Of a DNA stretch of 5,554 nucleotides, positions 1-3,397 are shown one piece after another (within the stretch, counting starts at the first letter, position 1; each line of letters opens with the position of its first letter). Below the pieces are notes generated by a model that had not been told where the DNA came from, did no database searches, and saw only the letters and a program-made list of their open reading frames with translations. Source of the stretch: Bacteroidales bacterium UBA3868 (lineage in GTDB: Bacteria; Bacteroidota; Bacteroidia; Bacteroidales; WCHB1-69); the NCBI GenBank assembly GCA_002392325.1, contig DGGS01000224.1, forward strand, positions 1,755 to 7,308, read 5' to 3'. The position numbers were made by a program, and so were the translations under genes.

Positions 1-136
1 AGTTGTCCAAATTGTTCGTGATGGTGGAGGAACTACTGTCGGTAATGGCAGAGAAATCCTCGCTAAGAACCACGGTTTGTGCGTTCAAACCCAGGAAAGC
101 GCACAAAATCAAGCATAAAACATAAACTTTTTTCAT
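1..136 (-). CDS. Secreted surface protein, N-terminal fragment (truncated by window edge)
   Basis: The reverse strand reads from an ATG at 136-134 without a stop to base 1, giving 45 codons. The first residues are MKKVYVLCLILCAFLGLNAQ: two lysines, a hydrophobic stretch of about 12 residues, then a small-residue site before Gln, as expected for signal peptidase I cleavage between A19 and Q20. The mature end starts QTVVLSEDFSAITD and continues Ser/Thr-rich. This pattern resembles the N-terminus of many Bacteroidota secreted proteins with an adhesion or 'choice-of-anchor' type beta domain, often exported by the type IX system. That resemblance is from memory of the families; no diagnostic domain is within the window. 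The start is supported by the lysine-rich signal-peptide beginning and by the A-rich, SD-less leader just upstream. It is divergent from the lipoprotein gene at 284. Function is not assignable from this fragment. Confidence 0.85.
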   Translation of the reverse strand, partial: MKKVYVLCLILCAFLGLNAQTVVLSEDFSAITDSSSSTITNNLDN

Positions 137-160
137 TTTTTTTGGAATTTATATTTAACT

Positions 161-180
161 ATTAATTGTTAACAATCAAT
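161..180. promoter_or_regulatory. 20-bp near-perfect palindrome in divergent intergenic region (possible operator)
   Basis: The sequence ATTAATTGTTAACAATCAAT pairs with its own reverse complement at 9 of 10 positions, with the central 12 bp (165-176) perfect. It lies between the divergent genes at 136 and 284 and immediately downstream of the candidate leftward -7 element, overlapping the predicted start of transcription. This is where a dimeric repressor could act. Nothing in the window identifies a regulator, and AT-rich DNA gives palindromes by chance more often than balanced DNA. The rest of 137-283 shows no convincing rightward promoter. Confidence 0.35.
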
Positions 181-184
181 CGTG

Positions 185-192
185 CAAAAATA
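185..192 (-). promoter_or_regulatory. Candidate Bacteroidetes -7 element for the leftward secreted-protein gene
   Basis: On the minus strand the octamer is TATTTTTG, an exact match to the Bacteroidetes sigma factor -7 consensus TAnnTTTG. It would put transcription start around 178 and leave a leader of roughly 40 nt before the ATG at 136. No clean TTTG is visible at the expected -33 spacing, so only half the promoter is supported. The surrounding DNA is very AT-rich, which raises the chance of a random match. Confidence 0.45.
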
Positions 193-283
193 CAAAAAAT
201 CAAATACAATAAATCGTTAAAATTATTATTACATACAAGCAATATTACACCCGAAAATTCGTTACATATACAAATCCGGATTT

Positions 284-1213
284 ATGAGAAAAACCTTACA
301 CGCATTATTCGCCATTCTTATCCTGTTTCTAGTTTCCTGCAAGCAGCCGAATCTGACTCCCGCATACATCCAAATCAATTTTGAGGACATCAACAACTGC
401 GTGGATGTCAACACATTCAACGCCACCCACGGAGTCAATTTCGACACCGAGCAGTTGAGCGCATTCCAACAGCACAATTTCACGCATGTGAATGTCTATG
501 TGAACGGCAAGAACCTGGGGTGCTGGCAGGTGCCCTGCAAAGTGCCCGTTTTGGAGATTCCCGATGAGGATTCTTCCAGTGTGTACATACTCCCCGCATT
601 CCGCAAAACAGGTATGACGAACACGGTGCAAGGATATCCGTTCTTCAATGTGCTGCAAAAAAAGGTGCTTCTCCGACGGGGTGAGACCTTCTCCTTCGCC
701 AATGATCCGCTGACATTTGTTTACAGTTCCTACTCCACTTGCCCATATCTGGAGACCTTCTCCAACAGTTCTTCCTTTTCGCCCAAAGACAGCGTGAACA
801 ACCCCATCACTTTCCAGCCCATGCGATATGACGGGCGCACGGTAGGTTGCATCACCCTGAACAACTCCAACGGATTGAGTTTTGATGTGGCCTCCATTCC
901 CATCACCCTACCCGCGCGCAACTATTACCAATATTTGGAGATAACCTACAACATTGAGGCCAATATGGATGTGTCGTTGCAACTGTCCACCGCCCAACAT
1001 CCCTACACCATTTACCCCATCGGCGGCATGTACGCCACCAACGGCGAGTGGAAAACCATCTATTTTGACATTGCGAGCACCATCAACGAACGGCATTATA
1101 CAGGGGCCAGCAACACCAACCTCACCTTAGTGCTTTCGGGCAGCGGCGACGCGGGCAAGAACACCAATTATTACATTGACAACATCAAAATCGTTTACGA
1201 ACCGAGCATATAA
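284..1213 (+). CDS. Bacteroidota lipoprotein of unknown function (309 aa)
   Basis: The N-terminus MRKTLHALFAILILFLVSCK is a classic lipoprotein signal: basic start, hydrophobic core, and lipobox L16-V17-S18-C19, so Cys19 would be lipidated after signal peptidase II cleavage. The residues after Cys (KQPNL) lack the acidic stretch typical of Bacteroidota surface-export signals, which favours a periplasm-facing anchor; this is inference. The mature protein is beta-rich. Residues about 65-135 contain VNVYVNGKNLGCWQVPCKVP followed by VYILPAFRKTGMTNTVQGYP, a layout I recognise from uncharacterised Bacteroidota lipoproteins but cannot name. The C-terminal part (about 175-309) looks like a beta-sandwich, ending NTNYYIDNIKIVYEPSI. 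I see no catalytic motif. It lies 6 nt upstream of the sugar-phosphate transferase gene on the same strand, so the two are probably co-transcribed and it may serve surface polysaccharide assembly. There is no SD sequence before the ATG, as usual in this phylum. The coding call is firm; the function is unknown. Confidence 0.93.
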   Translation: MRKTLHALFAILILFLVSCKQPNLTPAYIQINFEDINNCVDVNTFNATHGVNFDTEQLSAFQQHNFTHVNVYVNGKNLGCWQVPCKVPVLEIPDEDSSSVYILPAFRKTGMTNTVQGYPFFNVLQKKVLLRRGETFSFANDPLTFVYSSYSTCPYLETFSNSSSFSPKDSVNNPITFQPMRYDGRTVGCITLNNSNGLSFDVASIPITLPARNYYQYLEITYNIEANMDVSLQLSTAQHPYTIYPIGGMYATNGEWKTIYFDIASTINERHYTGASNTNLTLVLSGSGDAGKNTNYYIDNIKIVYEPSI

Positions 1214-1219
1214 CACTCT

Positions 1220-2641
1220 ATGGACAAGAAAAAACTAACCGCGCTCTATATCTTTTTCGATGTACTGGCTTCCATTCTCGCTTGGGTTTGTTTTTATTTC
1301 TACCGGAAACATATCGGTGAGCATTTAGGGTTCAGCTCTATCATACAAACTCTCGGCGGTGACCCCAAATTCTTCTGGGGCATGCTTCTTTGTCCCATAT
1401 ACTGGGTTTTCCTGCACGCTTTGGCGGGATATTACAACAAAATTTACGGAAAATCCCGTTTCTCAGAACTCATCACCACATTTTGCATCTCCCTTCTCGG
1501 CGCCCTTATCTTCTTCTTCGCCTTCATTCTGGACGATATCGTCACCACGCCGAAAGATTATGTGAAATACATGCTCTTCCTCTTCTTCTGGCAGTTTATC
1601 CTCACCTATATTCCCCGTCTTTGCATCACCACCCGCATCAACCGGAAGATACACAATGGGGAGATCGGTTTTAACACGGCCATTATCGGTTCCGACGAGC
1701 AGGCGCTGCATGTGTATGAGATGGTGATGAAACAGACGCCCTGTCCGGGCAACTTCATCATCGGATATGTGAAGGTGGATGACGAGCATCCGGACGAGAT
1801 GGCCGGCAAACTGCCCTGTCTGGGTGATATCAGCCATTTGGAAGAGATTATCGAGCAGAAACATATCGAAGAGCTTATCATTGCCCTGCACAACGGACAG
1901 CGCAAATACATTGAGAAAATCATCGTGCTGGCCCGTGACAAGCGCAATATCACGCTTTTCATCACCCCAAGGATGCAGGATGTGCTTATGGGCAATGTGA
2001 AGACCTCCTCCGTGCTGTACGAGCCCTTGATCTCCATCACACCCGAGTATCTGCCCACTTGGCAGAAATTCATGAAACGGGGACTCGATATTTTATTTTC
2101 CCTTATTGCCCTTATCCTCCTGCTTCCGCTTTACATTTTCTTGGCCATAGGAGTTAAAAAATCCTCCTCGGGACCGATTTTTTACAAGCAGGAACGCATT
2201 GGATATCACGGCAAACCCTTCAACATCATCAAGTTCCGTTCCATGTACACCAACGCGGAAGAGGCAGGCCCTGCGCTTTCCTCCAAAGACGACAGCCGCA
2301 TCACCCCGTTTGGCAAGTTCATGCGCCAGTACCGTCTGGACGAAACCCCGCAATTCTACAATGTGCTAATCGGCGACATGTCGCTGGTGGGTCCGCGCCC
2401 CGAGCGGCAGTTCTACATCGACCAAATCGTGGAACGCGCCCCTTATTATCCGCTTCTGTTAGGCATAAAGCCCGGCCTGACCTCCTGGGGACAGGTGCGT
2501 TTCGGTTACGCCGAGAATGTGGATGAAATGCTCGAACGCCTCCGCTGGGATATGCTCTACATCGAGAACATGTCGCTGCAGATGGACATCAAGATCCTCA
2601 TTTACACCGTTTTGATTGTGCTGAAGAGAGAGGGGAAATAA
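1220..2641 (+). CDS. Polyprenyl-phosphate sugar-1-phosphate transferase, WcaJ/WbaP type (surface polysaccharide initiation)
   Basis: This inner-membrane enzyme should transfer a sugar-1-phosphate from a nucleotide sugar to undecaprenyl phosphate, the first step of exopolysaccharide, capsule or O-antigen-like synthesis. Its 473 residues match the usual length of the long family form. Four hydrophobic N-terminal segments are visible at about 7-28, 51-71, 84-104 and 116-136. A Rossmann-like middle domain (about 150-250, beginning FNTAIIGSDEQA) follows, as in the CoA-binding-like domain of these proteins. The catalytic bacterial sugar transferase domain covers about 284-472: K286-R287-G288-L289-D290 leading into a re-entrant hydrophobic segment (291-311), SGPIFYKQERIG (318-328), KFRSM (338-342), the D374-E375 catalytic pair within YRLDETPQFYNVL, SLVGPRPE (388-395) and KPGLTSWGQV (417-426). 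All key residues are present. The sugar specificity cannot be read from sequence. In Porphyromonas a WbaP-type enzyme of this family starts A-LPS synthesis, a plausible parallel role here. The 6-nt gap after the lipoprotein gene suggests co-transcription and coupled translation. Confidence 0.96.
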   Translation: MDKKKLTALYIFFDVLASILAWVCFYFYRKHIGEHLGFSSIIQTLGGDPKFFWGMLLCPIYWVFLHALAGYYNKIYGKSRFSELITTFCISLLGALIFFFAFILDDIVTTPKDYVKYMLFLFFWQFILTYIPRLCITTRINRKIHNGEIGFNTAIIGSDEQALHVYEMVMKQTPCPGNFIIGYVKVDDEHPDEMAGKLPCLGDISHLEEIIEQKHIEELIIALHNGQRKYIEKIIVLARDKRNITLFITPRMQDVLMGNVKTSSVLYEPLISITPEYLPTWQKFMKRGLDILFSLIALILLLPLYIFLAIGVKKSSSGPIFYKQERIGYHGKPFNIIKFRSMYTNAEEAGPALSSKDDSRITPFGKFMRQYRLDETPQFYNVLIGDMSLVGPRPERQFYIDQIVERAPYYPLLLGIKPGLTSWGQVRFGYAENVDEMLERLRWDMLYIENMSLQMDIKILIYTVLIVLKREGK

Positions 2642-2661
2642 GAGGGAAAGAGGATAGAGGA

Positions 2662-2669
2662 TAAAACAA
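2662..2669 (+). repeat. Left copy of 8-bp direct repeat TAAAACAA (putative target-site duplication)
   Basis: TAAAACAA directly abuts the left terminal inverted repeat that begins at 2670. An identical octamer directly abuts the right terminal repeat at 2934. A perfect match placed exactly at both boundaries is the usual footprint of transposition with 8-bp staggered cuts, although the A-rich composition weakens the statistics. Confidence 0.6.
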
Positions 2670-2692
2670 GGCAATGATATAGGTGTTGACCT
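2670..2692 (-). repeat. Terminal repeat copy R1 (inverted orientation)
   Basis: Read on the minus strand, it contains GGTCAACACCTATATCATTG followed by CC. Compared with copy R2 the 23-bp ends differ at only four positions. It forms the left end of the first element. Confidence 0.75.
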
Positions 2693-2733
2693 TTCATGAA
2701 AAAAGTGATGGGGACACTTTCGTTTATTTTGTT

Positions 2734-2754
2734 TGCGGCACCGGAGGTGCCGCA
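2734..2754 (+). repeat. Perfect 9-bp hairpin without T-tract
   Basis: TGCGGCACC (2734-2742) pairs fully with GGTGCCGCA (2746-2754) around a GGA loop. It is GC-rich and very stable, but no run of T follows on either side, so it does not look like an intrinsic terminator by itself. Confidence 0.7.
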
Positions 2755-2761
2755 TCCTACC

Positions 2762-2791
2762 ACTCCCCTTCTATTTTAGAAGGGGAGTTTT
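2762..2791 (+). terminator. 12-bp hairpin with short T-tract, candidate terminator of the lipoprotein-transferase unit
   Basis: ACTCCCCTTCTA (2762-2773) pairs perfectly with TAGAAGGGGAGT (2777-2788) around a TTT loop, and the plus strand continues TTT before TAAAG. It lies about 120 nt after the transferase stop codon, within the putative mobile element, and no earlier terminator is visible. The T-run is short (four including the last stem base), so termination strength is uncertain. Confidence 0.5.
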
Positions 2792-2795
2792 AAAG

Positions 2796-2817
2796 TGTCC
2801 GCACAGCGGTGCGGACA
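2796..2817 (+). repeat. Perfect 9-bp hairpin
   Basis: TGTCCGCAC (2796-2804) pairs with GTGCGGACA (2809-2817) around the loop AGCG. It is followed by AATAG rather than T residues. Its left strand overlaps the right arm of the outer inverted repeat 2712-2800, giving two mutually exclusive folds. Confidence 0.65.
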
Positions 2818-2910
2818 ATAGAAATGATGCGCATTTCCACGCAACAAACAAAATACAAAAATATAAAATTTGGCTATGGTAAATTAATTCATATAACAGA
2901 AACCAACATT

Positions 2911-2933
2911 GGGTCAACTTCTATATCATTACC
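2911..2933 (+). repeat. Terminal repeat copy R2 (direct orientation)
   Basis: It contains GGTCAACTTCTATATCATTA and ends CC. It forms the right end of the first element and is followed at once by TAAAACAA. This is the copy closest to the consensus of the five. Confidence 0.75.
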
Positions 2934-2941
2934 TAAAACAA
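2934..2941 (+). repeat. Right copy of 8-bp direct repeat TAAAACAA (putative target-site duplication)
   Basis: It is identical to 2662-2669 and directly abuts the right end of the first element at 2933. Confidence 0.6.
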
Positions 2942-2969
2942 AGTTCATAGTTCCAGGTTCACAGTTCCA
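2942..2969 (+). repeat. Four tandem 7-bp units filling the gap between the two elements
   Basis: The 28 bp read AGTTCAT, AGTTCCA, GGTTCAC, AGTTCCA: four heptamers, or two 14-mers matching at 12 of 14 positions. The array fits exactly between the right octamer of the first element and the left end of the second. It could be remains of older repeat DNA or a product of slippage. Confidence 0.5.
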
Positions 2970-2992
2970 AGTAATGATCTAGAAGATTACCC
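2970..2992 (-). repeat. Terminal repeat copy R3 (inverted, diverged)
   Basis: The plus strand reads AGTAATGATCTAGAAG then ATTACCC. It matches the reverse complement of copy R2 at 19 of 23 positions by direct alignment. It is the weakest of the five copies. Confidence 0.6.
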
Positions 2993-3015
2993 AACATAAT
3001 GGCCTGTTGATTGGG

Positions 3016-3046
3016 ATTCCGCCGTTCACTTTGTTCACGGCGGAAT
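3016..3046 (+). repeat. 10-bp hairpin of inverted module C
   Basis: ATTCCGCCGT (3016-3025) pairs perfectly with ACGGCGGAAT (3037-3046) around an 11-nt loop. It occupies, in reverse orientation, the position of the hairpins at 3162-3192 and 3274-3303. It shares their outer ATTCCGC/GCGGAAT pairs but has a different inner stem. Confidence 0.65.
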
Positions 3047-3168
3047 GGTGCACGCACTGAAGTGTTTTTGGGAAAGATGGGCGGCATTAGAGGGCATTCC
3101 AAACACAGCACCAACTTTCTGCCGCCCATCTTTCCCTCCTTCACCTGGGTGGCCGCGCACCATTCCGC
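3040..3168. repeat. Large imperfect inverted repeat with 17-bp and 12-bp perfect arm blocks
   Basis: GGGAAAGATGGGCGGCA (3070-3086) is the exact reverse complement of 3120-3136. GCGGAATGGTGC (3040-3051) is the exact reverse complement of 3157-3168. The DNA between these blocks differs in length and sequence between the arms. The centre (3087-3119) is unpaired. This is module C meeting module A head to head. Confidence 0.75.
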
Positions 3169-3227
3169 GGGACGCGCAAGCGTGAGCGGAATCTATTATT
3201 AACCAGGTCAACTGCTATATCATTTCC
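3121..3227 (+). repeat. Module A: about 107-bp repeat unit (direct)
   Basis: It has three parts in order: a CCGCCCATCTTTCCC box (3122-3136); a CACCATTCCGCGGGACGC box (3158-3175) opening a hairpin of seven outer pairs (3162-3168 with 3186-3192) and four inner pairs around a GCAA loop (3176-3179); and terminal repeat R4 (3205-3227). The same three parts recur in module B and, inverted, in module C. Confidence 0.7.
3205..3227 (+). repeat. Terminal repeat copy R4 (direct orientation)
   Basis: It contains GGTCAACTGCTATATCATTT and ends CC. It differs from R2 at three positions of the 23. It forms the right end of the second unit. Confidence 0.75.
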
Positions 3228-3242
3228 TGAATTTATATGAAA

Positions 3243-3340
3243 CCGCCCATCTTTACCCGTGTGCGGCACACCATTCCGCGGGACGCATTAGCGTTGAGCG
3301 GAAACTACCGCATAGCCGGGTCAACATCAATATCATTACA
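3243..3340 (+). repeat. Module B: about 98-bp repeat unit (direct), right end only
   Basis: It repeats module A in order: CCGCCCATCTTTACCC (3243-3258); the identical 18-bp box CACCATTCCGCGGGACGC (3269-3286); a hairpin of six outer pairs (3274-3279 with 3298-3303) and four inner pairs around an ATTA loop (3287-3290); and terminal repeat R5. The spacer between the first two boxes is shorter than in A. It has no left partner, so it is a partial element or a tandem duplication of the right half of the second unit. Confidence 0.7.
3318..3340 (+). repeat. Terminal repeat copy R5 (direct orientation)
   Basis: It contains GGTCAACATCAATATCATTA and ends CA. It stops one base before the A-tract of the leftward terminator at 3342, so this end lies right beside that terminator. 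Confidence 0.7.
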
Positions 3341-3341
3341 C

Positions 3342-3372
3342 AAAAAAAGGGCCGCTCTTCCGAGCGGCCCTT
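3342..3372 (-). terminator. Strong rho-independent terminator of the leftward Fib_succ_major gene
   Basis: On the minus strand, GGGCCGCTC and GAGCGGCCC form a perfect 9-bp stem around a GGAA loop, extended by AA/TT pairing and followed by seven T residues. It begins 26 nt after the stop codon at 3398-3400. The plus-strand side has only TT after the stem, so it acts mainly on leftward transcripts. Confidence 0.93.
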
Positions 3373-3397
3373 GGCATTTATAGCGTTCGCTATTGGA

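Larger units (their letters stand above)
2712..2800 (+). repeat. Outer inverted repeat enclosing two hairpins (nested fold)
   Basis: GGACACTTT at 2712-2720 is the exact reverse complement of AAAGTGTCC at 2792-2800. The two arms enclose the hairpins at 2734-2754 and 2762-2788, so a transcript could form a multibranched structure. The right arm overlaps the left strand of the next hairpin (2796-2817), so the two folds exclude each other. Confidence 0.5.
2670..2933. mobile_element. Putative 264-bp non-autonomous (MITE-like) element
   Basis: The unit begins GGCAATGATATAG and ends with the near-reverse complement CTATATCATTACC. Its terminal inverted repeats extend about 23 bp inward on each side to GTTGACC / GGTCAAC. 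Identical TAAAACAA octamers flank it directly on both sides. There is no open reading frame of note inside, so it could not move without a transposase supplied from elsewhere. The interior holds several perfect hairpins (2734-2754, 2762-2788, 2796-2817 and a small one at 2821-2837). IS families such as ISL3 and IS1595 are known to have GG-starting ends and 8-bp duplications, but I cannot link this element to either. An alternative is a dispersed structured repeat of chromosomal origin. It begins 28 bp downstream of the transferase stop codon. Confidence 0.6.
2970..3227. mobile_element. Second putative MITE-like unit, 258 bp, same terminal repeats
   Basis: Its left end (2970-2992) is a diverged inverted copy of the terminal repeat and its right end (3205-3227) a direct copy, the same arrangement and nearly the same size as the first element. 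The interior differs: it is a large imperfect palindrome with arms 3040-3086 and 3121-3168. No direct repeat is seen at its borders, so it is either older or rearranged. It carries no credible gene. Alternatively, 2970-3340 may be a rearranged composite of three copies of one shorter module. Confidence 0.5.

Noticed and set aside
137..283. Rightward promoter for the lipoprotein-transferase unit
   Set aside because: I looked for TTTG and TAnnTTTG at suitable spacing on the plus strand and found no convincing pair, so none is annotated even though one is expected here.
166..384. 72-codon plus-strand frame overlapping the start of the lipoprotein gene
   Set aside because: It starts in AT-rich intergenic DNA and overlaps the well-supported lipobox-containing frame beginning at 284.
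2856..2863. A second TATTTTTG octamer on the minus strand (promoter-like)
   Set aside because: It lies inside the putative element with no reading frame downstream on that strand, in an A-rich stretch where such octamers are expected by chance.
3011..3202. Short plus-strand reading frame of 63 codons (and a 61-codon minus-strand frame at 2959-3144)
   Set aside because: Both lie within the inverted-repeat modules and run through hairpin arms. Their translations are Arg/Gly/Pro-rich with no recognisable pattern or start signal.
2670..3340. CRISPR array or integron-like attachment sites
   Set aside because: The repeats are unevenly spaced, alternate in orientation, and bound units of about 260 bp. 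There are no regular spacers, no cas or integrase genes, and no gene cassettes.
3380..3393. Small hairpin ATAGCG-TT-CGCTAT after the stop codon of the large surface protein
   Set aside because: It has only six pairs and a two-base loop, too tight to fold as drawn; the strong terminator just beyond it accounts for the 3' end.
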